Source of the DNA: Tubulanus polymorphus
Taxonomy: Eukaryota > Nemertea > Palaeonemertea > Tubulaniformes > Tubulanidae
Assembly (NCBI RefSeq): GCF_964204645.1
Contig: NC_134032.1
Coordinates: 684,501-748,500, forward strand
Direction: 5' to 3'
DNA: 64,000 bases
Shown here: piece by piece, positions 11,939 through 25,141 of the stretch
Layout of the letters: every line of letters begins with the position of its first letter
Numbering within the stretch: position 1 is the first letter of the stretch
The notes under the pieces: model-generated
The model's input: only the letters and a program-made list of their open reading frames with translations
What the model was told of the DNA's origin: nothing
Databases searched by the model: none
Program-made: the position numbers and the translations under genes

Positions 11939-14369
11939 CTAAATCGGGGGAGTCAATACAGTGTTTATATTGTAGAATCTCACTGAGTTCTGATCATCAC
12001 TGTTATCACGGTGATGGATAACTACAGTGTCACTGTCAAACACGTGATGTATGTCATATGTCACACTGTCTGTAGAGTTCAGTATTATACGCGGGTGATC
12101 TATAAACCCCTCATCATTATATCTGATACGGATAACAGCACCTCCGTTAACACGGTAATCAGAGTATACCGATAGCAATACTTGATTATCATTAATAACA
12201 CACGGGAATCCTGCATATGGAACAAATGTCAGTCCGCAATCGTTCATATAAATAAAACTGATCAATTCTGCTTCTGGTGTTAGATACAATAATCTGCGTG
12301 TACGCATACAGTAGATAAACATACGTCCCCGCGTGTCGACATCTAAACTGTCGATATTTAAGTAATCTCCATCCGGGAGCTGATATTTCTTCACTCGGCA
12401 TCTATCAATCAATCTGTTTACAGGGTTTTCTCGTAAAGGTAAAACATGAATGTCACTATCTCTATCTCCTGTCTGTATATAGATATTGTGATCACGGACC
12501 ACTAAGGATCCACAGACTCCAGGCGGGAGATCAGTGATATTTTCTTCGAAGAGTTTTTCCATATTTTTATATTTTCTCAGGATGTATTCACTGTTTTTCC
12601 ACACGACCACAAACAGAAACCCGTTATTATCAGTATCGAGTCCTTGTATCCTACCATCAATATCTATGTATCTCTGTATATTATCATCATTCACACTATA
12701 TATATAATCAGTCGAGCACCACTCCGCACATATAACACGTGACTGTTCACCCTCGTGTTCACCGGGTATTGACGTCATCAGGTGGGGTCTGAAATCTGTA
12801 TCTACCCGTTTATTGACCGTCAATGAATCGATTATTCCTACACGTAGCCGCGTGACGTCATCGATAAATCCCTCCAGTTTATCAATTCTCCCTATGACGT
12901 CCTCAGTAGATCGTTCCGCTCTATCCATTCTCTCTATGACATCATCAACAGATCCCTCCACATTTCCAATTCTCTCTTTGACGTCATCAGTAGATCTTTC
13001 CACTTTATATTTTCTCCGTATGAAGTCATCATTGATATTAGTCAGTTTTGTCTCCAATGCTTTAAGTTGTTGTTCAGTACAGAACCGGTTCAGCCTTTCT
13101 TCAAGTTGTTGTTCAGTACAGCATTGGTTCAGCCTCTCTTCAAGTTGTTGTTCAGTACAGAACCGGTTCAGCCTCTCTTCAAGTTGTTGTTCAGTGCAGA
13201 ACCGGTTCTGCCTCTCTTCAAGTTGTTGCTCAGTACAGAACCGGTTCAGCCTCTCTTCAACTGTTTCTATATTGTGTTTCAATTGACAGAATTGATTTTC
13301 TAAATTATCGTGAAACTGTCTGACATGTTCTATAAAAGAACTATGTCGTTCATCAATGTCTGATCGAACTGTTCGGGTTTCACTGATTGGCACACCTACT
13401 GAATTTACTTTATACAAATTATGTGCAGATGTCTGGTTTGAAGCGATCACATGAAGCCCCGACACTAATGAATGCGGGGCTTGTTGAAGATGTGTTTTTA
13501 AGTTTCGCGCTGTTTCATCGTCTGAGCATTTAACGATAAACACATGAATCGCTGGACAGTGATTAAACCCGATATGATGATTCGGTATCTCTACACCAGG
13601 GGGCGCTTCTCTCCATTCTAGTTTCACCTGGAATTGAAAAATATAGTTATATTAAGGGTGAAACTTAAGGGGGGGTTGCTGATACAATTTCATCGGAACT
13701 TATTGCAGCTCGAGCGCAGCATGATCGGGGAGGCGGAGGTTTAACCCCCAGAAAGTTTTTAGAATTTTGCTGCTTTTAAAAATGATTTCCTGCAATCTCG
13801 GAACAGTAACGGAACTCGGTTGGCTTCATGCCGTAGTAAATAAGACACAAGATACGATCAGGGTGGAATTTTTCCGGGGGGAGAGGGGTGCACCAACTGC
13901 ACCTGCCCCCCCCCCCACCTACGGTACTGAAATTGTTTGCTGTACGAGACTAGAATTGTTGGATTCTTGATATTCGTATTCTGCGAATCGGGGTCTGGGT
14001 TTGGTATATTATCAACTCTAAATTTTTATTCAACATTCAAGTAAAGAAATCAGACATATTTCTATCGGGTCCGAACGATGTATTGTTTACCTCGTCAAAC
14101 GGCATCATTTGTACATTTATAACTTGTTCCGTATAGATCGATTTCAGTTCACATTTTATGTGGTTCTCTAATTCTTCTGTCCACATCTGTATCGGTAGTT
14201 GTAATTGATCACCAGCAGTAGCGATCAGATCACATTCTAAATCGAACAACGGTTGAAAGTAATAATTCTGTATTGTTCTGTAGTCGTTGTCGTGATCCGA
14301 CCAAACACCGATCTTGCGACCACGATAAGAAACTGCGAGCTCGAATCTGTACGTAGAATTAGACGCCAT
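11939..14369 (-). CDS. Propeller-array gene copy 4
   Basis: Exon 1 is 14091-14369, exon 2 is 11939-13627, product about 655 residues, the longest in the array because the coil has five 13-residue repeats. The first propeller hotspot is EWC with a following D (STDYIYS). Other variable sites read LPPGVCGS, GDYLNIDS, MRTRRL and TYDIHHVFDSD. The middle of the propeller (DRDSDIHVLPLRENPVNRL) matches copy 3 while other parts match copy 7, so this copy appears mosaic. Its spacer (13,628-14,090 intron; 10,000-11,938 downstream side) carries the same internal MITE deletion as the spacer between copies 1 and 2. Frame intact. Confidence 0.85.
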
Positions 14370-15349
14370 GTTGTTTTTGGGCGTTTTCTAACTGTAGATT
14401 GTGCAGGCGTGACCTCCTCACGCGCGCGGGTCTCACGCGTCTTGCCATAAAGTTAAAACCACACGGCACTGATAACACGAAACAGCGATACAAATACAAT
14501 ACTTATCAAATGATGAATAGACATGCTTTGAGATCGCTTGTTCTGAACGGTGTCTCCTGGTGAGCAGGAGAACCTCTCTTCCACTGTCGACGCGGTTCCT
14601 AACGTGATACCGGCAAGGCTACTGTGCGAAGCGAGGATTCATTGATGATCCATAGGTGTCGCTAAGTGGTACGGGGTTTCCGCTATTCAATGTCCTCCCA
14701 CATTTTTTTTATTCGAGTAGACTTTTACGATTATTAAATCAATTTTTAGTTAAATGAATACCATACCCTCCTGAACAAAATCTCAAGTAGAATACCCTGT
14801 AATAAATTCGAGTCCGTTTGTCGTTTGGGCTGACTATACCAGGAAATATAGTGGACTTCGGAGCTTTCTCGGTAACTGATTGCTGTTAATGCTTGCTGTT
14901 GACTGAACTCACCTGACCAGTTTATTTTAGATGTCACATATCCCAGGGACAATAACTGATTATAACTTATCCATGAAGCTTCTCTCGAGAATTGGTTGGT
15001 AAGACAAGTGAACCGATTAGGATACTTAGGTCGGGTTTAGGCTTTAAAACCGACACAGATTGGAACATCGTTACAGCAAACAGTACTCCTATACCAAGTA
15101 CGTTTTATCAAACTAGGTTAACGAAAATATAGATATCTACTTATTTTATTATATTATTATTATCATTATTATTATTACGAGCTACAATTTTGCAATTGAT
15201 TGGTGGTAACAATCTTCATTTTCTTAAATCAATCATATCAATCCGGGTTTCTAATGTGATAAAGAAAAACCCATTAAAGCAGGTTTTTTTGCGGCACGTT
15301 TTTTACTGCGAGGCCGCATGTTCGGTGAACTTTAGGGTTAAACGAATAT

Positions 15350-15543
15350 GATACCTTGTTTCTCCGCACGGCCGGGTCATTTTTGAAAAATATGATAACA
15401 TTTATAACCAGCACATTCCTATAGCTGACGGGTCTGTTACGGGTAAGATCGATCACGATTTCAAAAGAAAAGTAATGTACAGGGTAGATAGGCGGCCAGC
15501 AGGGTCAACTTTACAGCTCAGCGGGGCGGAGAAACAAGGTATC
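15350..15543. mobile_element. MITE in spacer 4/5, intact
   Basis: 194 bp with both 18-bp terminal inverted repeats. It shares the CGGTGAACTTTAGGG left flank with spacer 3/4 but lacks that spacer's deletion, so the two markers do not follow one simple duplication order. Confidence 0.85.
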
Positions 15544-16400
15544 AATTTTCTTTTTAGCCTAACTTCAAATATTTTTTACAATTCTAGTTTATTTATAATT
15601 TCAATAAAGAATCATCTGACAAAGGTATACATTTCTAGCCTTAGTGAAAATATATTCTCTTCTGCGTCTTTTAATGTTAGTTTCATTAAAATCGATTGAA
15701 GTCAGTTTCGATACACTAGACCTGATCTAGTTGTCACTTAGTGGAAAAACTGGCGCGAATTTTAGGGCCGATCTTTCATCCTCGAGGGATCTATTAAAAT
15801 AATAAACATTTAAATCCCCCATAATCGATCTATCGCTCTTGAACTACTGTCGTTCTAATAAAGGACAGTTCCATAAAAAATTCACACTCGACCAAAATTG
15901 AGTCCAATTTAAACAATTTTCTCTAATTCAAGACGCTTAGGCGCTACATCCTAGCAGGCGCATAGCGCGCTTCGACAAAACGCAATCCGTGCATTTCGAC
16001 TAAACTCTCTTTGAGACTGAACCGATATCGGATAACATAAAATTACAGGTCTGGTCTGGCGTTAGCGCAAGCGTCTGAAATTGGGCACCCTATATACCCT
16101 TAAAAATATGTATTTTACTTTGAAAAATATAGATAAAAAGCTGAAGCACTGAATCCGGTGAATATTGTGGGGTCTGATCCCTTAACGACCTCCCCTGACC
16201 CCCAGGGGTAAAAGTTTTGATAGTAACAGGTTTTTTTTCTGAAAGCCCATCTCGTGTTACATGAACCCGAATTTGTTACCAATTTCTAACATTCCGCGCC
16301 TATAGAAGTATTTTATGATGCGTTTTGCCGGCGGACTACGAGTAGCATTTCATTGTATACACGTCGTTCTCGAACTCTAGAATCGGTTTAGACTTCGGTT

Positions 16401-18745
16401 CTAAATCGGGGGAGTTAATACAGTGTTTATATTGTAGAATCTCAGTGAGTTCTGATCATCACTGTTATCACGGTGTCGGATAACTACAGTGTTACTATTT
16501 AACACGTGATGTATGCGATACGTCATACTGTCTGTAGAGTTCAGTATTATACGCGGGTGATCTATAAACCCCACATCATTATATCTGATACTGATAACAG
16601 CACCTCTGTTAACACTGTTATCAGAGTATACCGATAGCAATACTTGATTATCATTAATGACACACGGGGATCCTGCATATGGATCAAATGTCAGTCCGCA
16701 ATCGTGCATATAAATAAAACTGATCAGTTCTGCTTCTGCTGTTAGAAACAATAATCTGCGTGTACGCATACAGTAGATAAATATACGTCCCCGCGTGTCC
16801 ACATCGAAACTGTTGATATACTTGTAACCTCCACCCGGGAGCTGATATTTCTTCACTCGATTTCTATCAATCAATTTGTTTTCAGGATTTTCTCGTAAAC
16901 GTAAAACACGAATGACACTACCTGTCTGTATAAAGATATTGTGATCACGGACCACTAAGGATGCACAGACTCCAGACATGAGATCAGAGATATTTTCTTC
17001 GAAGAGTTTTCTCTGATTTTTATATTTTCTCAGGATGAATTCACTGTTTTTCCCCACGACCACAAACAGAAACCCGTTACTATCAGCAGCGAGTCCTTGT
17101 ATCCAACCATCAATCTCTATGTATCTCTGTATATTATCATCATTCACACTATATATATAATCAGTGGAGCCCCAGTCCGCACATATAACACGTGACTGTT
17201 CACCCTCGTGTTCACCGGGTATTGACGTCACCAGGCCGAGGAAGTCTGTATCTACCTGTTTATTGACCGTCAATGAATCGATTATTCCTACACGTAACCG
17301 CGTGACGTCATCGATACATCCCTCCAGTTTATCAATTCTCCCTATGACGTCCTCAGTAGATCGTTCCGCTCTATCCATTCTCTCTATGACATCATCAACA
17401 GATCCCTCCACATTTCCAATTCTCTCTTTGACGTCATCAGTAGATCTTTCCACTTTATAATTTCTCCGTATGACGTCATCATTGATATTAGTCAGTTTTG
17501 TCTCCAATGCTTTAAGTTGCTGTTCAGTACAGCATTGGTTCAGCCTCTCTTCAAGTTGTTGTTCAGTACAGAACCGGTTCAGCCTCTCTTCAAGTTGTTG
17601 TTCAGTACAGAACCGGTTCAGCCTCTCTTCAACTGTTTCTATATTGTGTTTCAATTGACAGAATTGATTTTCTAAATTATCGTGAAACTGTCTGACATGT
17701 TCTATAAAAGAACTATGTCGTTCATCAATGTCTGATCGAACTGTTCGGGTTTCACTGATCGGCACACCTACTGAATTTACTTTATACAAATTATGTGCAG
17801 ATGTCTGGTTTGAAGCGATCACATGAAGCCCCGACACTAATGAATGCGGGGCTTGTTGAAGATGTGTTTTTAAGTTTCGCGCTGTTTCATCGTCTGAGCA
17901 TTTAACGATAAACACATGAATCGCTGGACAGTGATTAAACCCGATATGATGATTCGGTATCTCTACACCAGGGGGCGCTTCTCTCCATTCTAGTTTCACC
18001 TGGAATTGAAAAATATAGTTATATTAAGGGTGAAACTTAAGGGGGGGTTGCTGATACAATTTCATCGGAACTTATTGCAGCTCGAGCGCTGTAGGCATGA
18101 TCGGGGAGGCGGAGGTTTAACCCCCAGAAAGTTTTTAGAATTTTGCTGCTTTTAAAAATGATTTCCTGCAATCTCGGAACAGTAACGGAACTCGGTTGGC
18201 TTCATGCCGTAGTAAATAAGACATAGATACGATCAGGGTGGAATTTTTCCGGGGGGAGAGGGGTGCACCAACTGCACCTGTCCCCCCCCCCCACCTACGG
18301 TACTGAAATTGTTTGCTGTACGAGACTAGAATTGTTGGATTCTTGATATTCGTATTCTGCGAATCGGGGTCTGGGTTTGGTATATTATCAACTCTAAATT
18401 TTTATTCAACATTCAAGTAAAGAAATCAGACATATTTCTATCGGGTCCGAACGATGTATTGTTTACCTCGTCAAACGGCATCATTTGTACATTTATAACT
18501 TGTTCCGTATAGATCGATTTCAGTTCACATTTTATGTGGTTCTCTAATTCTTCTGTCCACATCTGTATCGGTAGTTGTAATTGATCACCAGCAGTAGCGA
18601 TCAGATCACATTCTAAATCGAACAACGGTTGAAAGTAATAATTCTGTATTGTTCTGTAGTCGTTGTCGTGATCCGACCAAACACCGATCTTGCGACCACG
18701 ATAAGAAACTGCGAGCTCGAATCTGTACGTAGAATTAGACGCCAT
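16401..18745 (-). CDS. Propeller-array gene copy 5
   Basis: Exon 1 is 18467-18745, exon 2 is 16401-17999, product about 625 residues, the shortest complete copy because the coil has only three 13-residue repeats. The first propeller hotspot is DWG. Further private changes include LMSGVCAS, a shortened turn TGSVIRVLRL where copies 3 and 4 have an extra RDSD, SDNSVNRG, and SMTYRIHHV. The N-terminal domain and exon 1 are almost the same as in copies 3, 4 and 7. Nothing disrupts the frame. The gap to copy 6 carries a full-length MITE. Confidence 0.85.
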
Positions 18746-19728
18746 GTTGTTTTTGGGCGTTTTCTAACTGTAGATTGTGCAGGCGTGACCTCCTCACGCG
18801 CGCGGGTCTCACGCGTCTTGCCATAAAGTTAAAACCACACGGCACTGATAACACGAAACAGCGATACAAATACAATACTTATCAAATGATGAATAGACAT
18901 GCTTTGAGATCGCTTGTTCTGAACGGTGTCTCCTGGTGAGCAGGAGAACCTCTCTTCCAGTGTCGACGCGGTTCCTAACGTGATACCGGCAAGGCTACTG
19001 TGCGAAGCGAGGATTCATTGATGATCCATAGGTGTCGCTAAGTGGTACGGGGTTTCCGCTATTCAATGTCCTCGCACATTTTTTTTATTCGAGTAGACTT
19101 TTCCGATTATTAAAATCAATTTTTAGTTAAATGAATACCATACCCTCCTGAACAAAATCTCAAGTAGAATACCCTGTAATAAATTCGAGTCCGATTGTCG
19201 TTTGGGCTGACTATACCAGGAAATATATAGTGGACTTCCGGAGCTTTCTCGGTAACTGATTGCTGTTTATGCTCGCTGTTGACTGAACTCACCTGACCAG
19301 TTTATTTTAGATGTCACATATCCCAGGGACAATAACTGATTATAACTTATCCATGAGACTTCTCTCGAGAATTGGCTGCTTAGACAAGTGAACCGATTAG
19401 GATACTTAGGTCGGGTTTAGGCTTTAAAACCGACACAGATTGGAACATCGTTACAGCAAACAGTACTCCGTATACCAAGTACGTTTTATCAAACGAGGTT
19501 AACGAAAATATAGATATCTACTTATTTTATTATATTATTATTATCATTATTATTATTACGAGCTACAATTTTGCAATTGATTGGTGGTAACAATCTTCAT
19601 TTTCTTAAATCAATCATATCAATCCGGGTTTCTAATGTGATAAAGAAAAACCCATTGAAGCAGGTTTTTGCGGCACGTTTTTTACTGCGAGGCCGCATGT
19701 TCGATGTACTTAAGGGTTAAACGAATAT

Positions 19729-19922
19729 GATACCTTGTTTCTCCGCACGGCCGGGTCATTTTTGAAAAATATGATAAAATTTATAACCAGCACATTCCTA
19801 TAGCTGACGGGTCTGTTACGGGTAAGATCGATCACGATTTCAAAAGAAAAGTAATGTACAGGGTAGATAGGCGGCCAGCAGGGTCAACTTTACAGCTCAG
19901 CGGGGCGGAGAAACAAGGTATC
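19729..19922. mobile_element. MITE in spacer 5/6, intact
   Basis: 194 bp with both terminal inverted repeats; non-coding. Confidence 0.85.
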
Positions 19923-20779
19923 AATTTTCTTTTTAGCCTAACTTCAAATATTTTTTACAATTCTAGTTTATTTATAATTTCAATAAAGAATCATCTGACA
20001 AAGGTATACATTTCTAGCCTTAGTGAAAATATATTCTCTTCTGCGTCTTTTAATGTTAGTTTCATTAAAATCGATTGAAGTCAGTTTCGATACACTAGAC
20101 CTGACCTAGTTGTCACTTAGTGGAAAAACTGGCGCGAATTTTAGGGCCGATTTTTCATCCTCGAGGGATCTATTAAAATAATAAACATTTAAATCCCCCA
20201 TAATCGATCTATCGCTCTAGAACTACTGTCGTTCTAATAAAGGACAGTTCCATAAAAAATTCACACTCGACCAAAATTGAGTCCAATTTAAACAATTTTC
20301 TCTAATTCAAGACGCTTAGGCGCTACATCCTAGCAGGCGCATAGCGCGCTTCGACAAAACGCAATCCGTGCATTTCGACTAAACTCTCTTTGAGACTGAA
20401 CCGATATCGGATAACATAAAATTACAGGTCTGGTCTGGCGTTAGCGCAAGCGTCTGAAATTGGGCACCCTATATACCCTTCAAAATATGTATTTTACTTT
20501 GAAAAATATAGATAAATAGCTGAAGCACTGAATCCGGTGAATATTGTGGGGTCTGATCCCTTAACGACCTCCCCTGACCCCCAGGGGTAAAAGTTTTGAT
20601 AGTAACAGGTTTTTTTTCTGAAAGCCCATCTCGTGTTACATGAACCCGAGTTTGTTACCAATTTCTAACATTCGGCGCCTATAGAAGTATTTTATGATGC
20701 GTTTTGCCGGCGGACTACGAGTAGCATTTCATTGTATACACGTCGTTCTCGAACTCTAGAATCGGTTTAGACTTCGGCT

Positions 20780-23110
20780 CTAAATCGGGGGAGTTAATAC
20801 AGTGTTTATATTGTAGAATCTCAGTGACTTCTGATCATCACTGTTATCCCAGTGTCGGATAGCTACAGTGTTACTGTTTAACACGTGATGTATGTCACAT
20901 GTCACACAGTCTGTAGAGTTCAGTATTATACGCGGGTGATCTATAAACCCCTGATTATTATATCTGATACTGATAACAGCACCTCTGTTAACACAGGGAT
21001 CAGAGCATACCGATAGTAATATACGATCATCATTAATAACACACGGGTGTCCTGCACATGGATTAAATTCTAGTGCACAATCGTTCATATTGATAAAACT
21101 AATCTCGTTCGCATCTGCTGTTAGAAACAGTAATCTATGAGTCGTTTCACAGTAAAGAAACATCCGTCCCTTTGAATCGACATCGAAACAGTTGATATTA
21201 CCGTAACCTCCATCCGGGAGCTGATATTTCTTCACTCGATTTCTATTTATCAAACTGTTAACAGGGTTTTCTAATAAACGTAAAACATGAACGTCTCTTC
21301 CTAACTGTATATAGATATTGTAATCACGGATCACTAAGGATACACAGACTCCAGGCAGGAGATCATTGATATTTTCTTCAAACAGTTTTTGCTTATCTTT
21401 ATATTTTCTCAGGATGAATTTCCTATTTTTTTTTACGAGCGCAAACAGATCCCCGTTACTATCAGTAGCGAGTCCTTTTACACCACCGCCATCAATCTTT
21501 ATGTATCTATCAAATTCATCATCATCATAATCATAATCATCGTCATCATTCATGCAATATATATAATTAGTGGCGCTGAACTCGGCACATATAACACGTG
21601 ACTGTTCACCCGCATGTTCACCAGGTAGTGACGTCATCAGGTCGGGTGTGAAGTCTGTATCTATCAGTTTACTGATCATCAATGGCGCGCATTCTACACG
21701 TAGCCGCGTGACGTCATCAATATGTATCTCTAATTCATCAATTCTCCTTTTGACATCATCAGTAATTTTGGATAGTTTTGCCCCCATATCATCATTGATA
21801 TTGGTCAGTTTTTCCTCAAGTTGTTGTTCAGTACAGCACCGGTTCAGCCTGATCTCTTCAAGTTGCTGTTCAGTACAGAACCGGTTCAGCCTCTCTTCAA
21901 GTTGTTGCTCAGTGCAGAACCGGTTCAGCCTCTCTTCAAGTTGCTGTTCAGTACAGAACCGGTTCAGCCTCTCTTCAAGTTGTTGTTCAGTGCAGCACCG
22001 GTTCAGCTTCTCTTCAACTGTTTCTATATTGTGTTTCAATTGACAGAATTGATTTTCTAGATTATCGTGAAACTGTCTGACATGTTCTATAAAAGAACTA
22101 TGTCGTTCATCAATGTCTGATCGAACTGTTCGGGTTTCACTGATCGACACACCTACTGAATTTACTTTATACAAATTATGTGCAGATGCCTGGTTTGAAG
22201 CGATCACATGAAGCCCCGACACTAATGAATGCGGGGCTTGTTGAAGATGTGTTTTTAAGTTTTGCGCTGTTTCATCGTCTGAGCATTTAACGATAAACAC
22301 ATGAATCGCTGGACAGTGATTAAACCCGATATGATGATTCGGTATCTCTACACCAGGGGGCGCTTCTCTCCATTCTAGTTTCACCTGGAATTGAAAAATA
22401 TAGTTATATTAAGGGTGAAACTTAAGGGGGGGGTGCTGATACAATTTTCATCTGATTTATTGCAGCTCGAGCGCTGTAGGCATGATCGGGGAGGCGGAGG
22501 TTTAACCCCCAGAAAGTTTTTAGAATTTTGCTGCTTTTAAAAATGATTTCCTGCAATCTCGGAACAGTAACGGAACTCGGTTGGCTTCATGCCGTAGTAA
22601 ATAAGACATAAGATACGATCAGGGTGGAATTTTTCCGGGGGGAGAGGGGTGCACCAACTGCACCTGCCCCCCCCCCACCTACGGAACTGAAATTGTTTGC
22701 TGTACGAGACTAGAATTGTTGGATTCTTGATATTCGTATTCTGCGAATCGGTCTGGGTTTGGTATATTATTCAACATTCAAGTAAAGAAATCAGACATAT
22801 TTCTATCGGGTCCGAACGATGTATTGTTTACCTCGTCAAACGGCATCATTTGTACATTTATAACTTGTTCCGTATAGATCGCTTTCAGTTTTACTTCGAT
22901 AATAGTCTCTAATTCTTCTGTCCACATCTGTATCGGTAGTTGTAATTGATTACCAGCAGTAGCGATCAGATCACATTCTAAATCGAACAACGGTTGAAAG
23001 TAATAATTCTGTATTGTTCTGTAGTCGTTGTCGTGATCCGACCAAACACCGATCTTGCGACCACGATAAGAAACTGCGAGCTCGAATCTGTACGTAGAAT
23101 TAGACGCCAT
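20780..23110 (-). CDS. Propeller-array gene copy 6, the most divergent
   Basis: Exon 1 is 22832-23110, exon 2 is 20780-22384, product about 627 residues. The N-terminal domain matches the other copies, but exon 2 departs strongly from the coil onward. There are five 13-residue repeats, two with the variant LNRCC core and one with an extra Ile. The 14-residue DDV repeats present elsewhere are mostly missing. The propeller has many private substitutions and an acidic insertion (DDDDYDYDDDEF) encoded by a GAT/TAT-type triplet expansion at about 21,512-21,553. Exon 1 carries the ETIIEVKLKA version. The flanks are as similar to other units as theirs are to each other, so divergence is concentrated in the coding part. 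Confidence 0.85.
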
Positions 23111-24088
23111 GTTGTTTTTGGGCGTTTTCTAACTGTAGATTGTGCAGGCGTGACCTCCTCACGCGCGCGGGTCTCACGCGTCTTGCCATAAAGTTAAAAC
23201 CACACGGCACTGATAACACGAAACAGCGATACAAATACAATACTCATCAAATGATGAATAGACATGCTTTGAGATCGCTTGTTCTGAACGGTGTCTCCTG
23301 GTGAGCAGGAGAACCTCTCTTCCAGTGTCGACGCGGTTCCTAACGTGATACCGGCAAGGCTACTGTGCGAAGCGAGGATTCATTGATGATCCATAGGTGT
23401 CGCTAAGTGGTACGGGGTTTCCGCTATTCAATGTCCTCCCACATTTTTTTTATTCGAGTAGACTTTTACGATTATTAAATCAATTTTTAGTTAAATGAAT
23501 ACCATACCCTCCTGAACAAAATCTCAAGTAGAATACCCTGTAGTAAATTCGAGTCCGTTTGTCGTTTGGGCTGACTATACCAGGAAATATATAGTGGACT
23601 TCGGAGCTTTCTCGGTAACTGATTGCTGTTAATGCTTGCTGTTGACTGAACTAACCTGACCAGTTTATTTTAGATGTCACATATCCCAGGGACAATAACT
23701 GATTATAACTTATCCATGAAGCTTCTCTCGAGAATTGGCTGGTTAGACAAGTGAACCGATTAGGATACTTAGGTCGGGTTTAGGCTTTAAAACCGACACA
23801 GATTGGAACATCGTTACAGCAAACAGTACTCCGTATACCAAGTACGTTTTATCAAACGAGGTTAACGAAAATATAGATATCTACTTATTTTATTATATTA
23901 TTATTATAATAATTATTACGAGCTACAATTTTGCAATTGATTGGTGGTAACAATCTTCATTTTCTTAAATCAATCATATCAATCCGGGTTTCTAATGTGA
24001 TAAAGAAAAACCCATAAAAGCAGGTTTTTGCGGCACGTTTTTTACTGCGAGGCCGCATGTTCGATGTACTTAAGGGTTAAACGAATAT

Positions 24089-24283
24089 GATACCTTGTTT
24101 CTCCGCAGCGGCCGGGTCATTTTTGTAAAATATGATAAAATTTATAACCAGCACATTCCTATAGCTGACGGGTCTGTTACGGGTAAGATCGATCACGATT
24201 TCAAAAGAAAAGTAATGTACAGGGTAGATAGGCGGCCAGCCGGGTCAACTTTACAGCTCAGCGGGGCGGAGAAACAAGGTATC
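24089..24283. mobile_element. MITE in spacer 6/7, intact
   Basis: 195 bp with both terminal inverted repeats. One extra base next to the left repeat (CCGCAGCGGCC) is shared with the element at 2216. Confidence 0.85.
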
Positions 24284-25141
24284 AATTTTCTTTTTAGCCT
24301 AACTTCAAATATTTTTTACAATTCTAGTTTATTTATAATTTCAATAAAGAATCATCTGACAAAGGTATACATTTCTAGCCTTAGTGAAAATATATTCTCT
24401 TCTGCGTCTTTTAATGTTAGTTTCATTAAAATCGATTGAAGTCAGTTTCGATACACTAGACCTGACCTAGTTGTCACTTAGTGGAAAAACTGGCGCGAAT
24501 TTTTGGGCCGATCTTTCATCCTCGAGGGATCTATTAAAATAGTAAACATTTAAATCCCCCATAATCGATCTATCGCTCTTGAACTACTGTCGTTCTGATA
24601 AAGGACAGTTCCATAAAAAATTCACACTCGACCAAAATTGAGTCCAATTTAAACAATTTTCTCTAATTCAAGACGCTTAGGCGCTACATCCTAGCAGGCG
24701 CATAGCGCGCTTCGACAAAACGCAATCCGTGCATTTCGACTAAACTCTCTTTGAGACTGAACCGATATCGGATAACATAAAATTACAGGTCTGGTCTGGC
24801 GTTAGCGCAAGCGTCTGAAATTGGGCACCCTATATACCCTTCAAAATATGTATTTTACTTTGAAAAATATAGATAAAAAGCTGAAGCACTGAATCCAGTG
24901 AATATTGTGGGGTCTGATCCCTTAACGACCTCCCCTGACCCCCAGGGGTAAAAGTTTTGATAGTAGCAGGTTTTTTTTCCTGAAAGCCCATCTCGTGTTA
25001 CATGAACCCGAATTTGTTACCAATTTCTAACATTCCGCGCCTATAGAAGTATTTTATGATGCGTTTTGCCGGCGGACTACGAGTAGCATTTCATTGTATA
25101 CACGTCGTTCTGGAACCCTAGAATCGGTTTAGAATTCGGCT

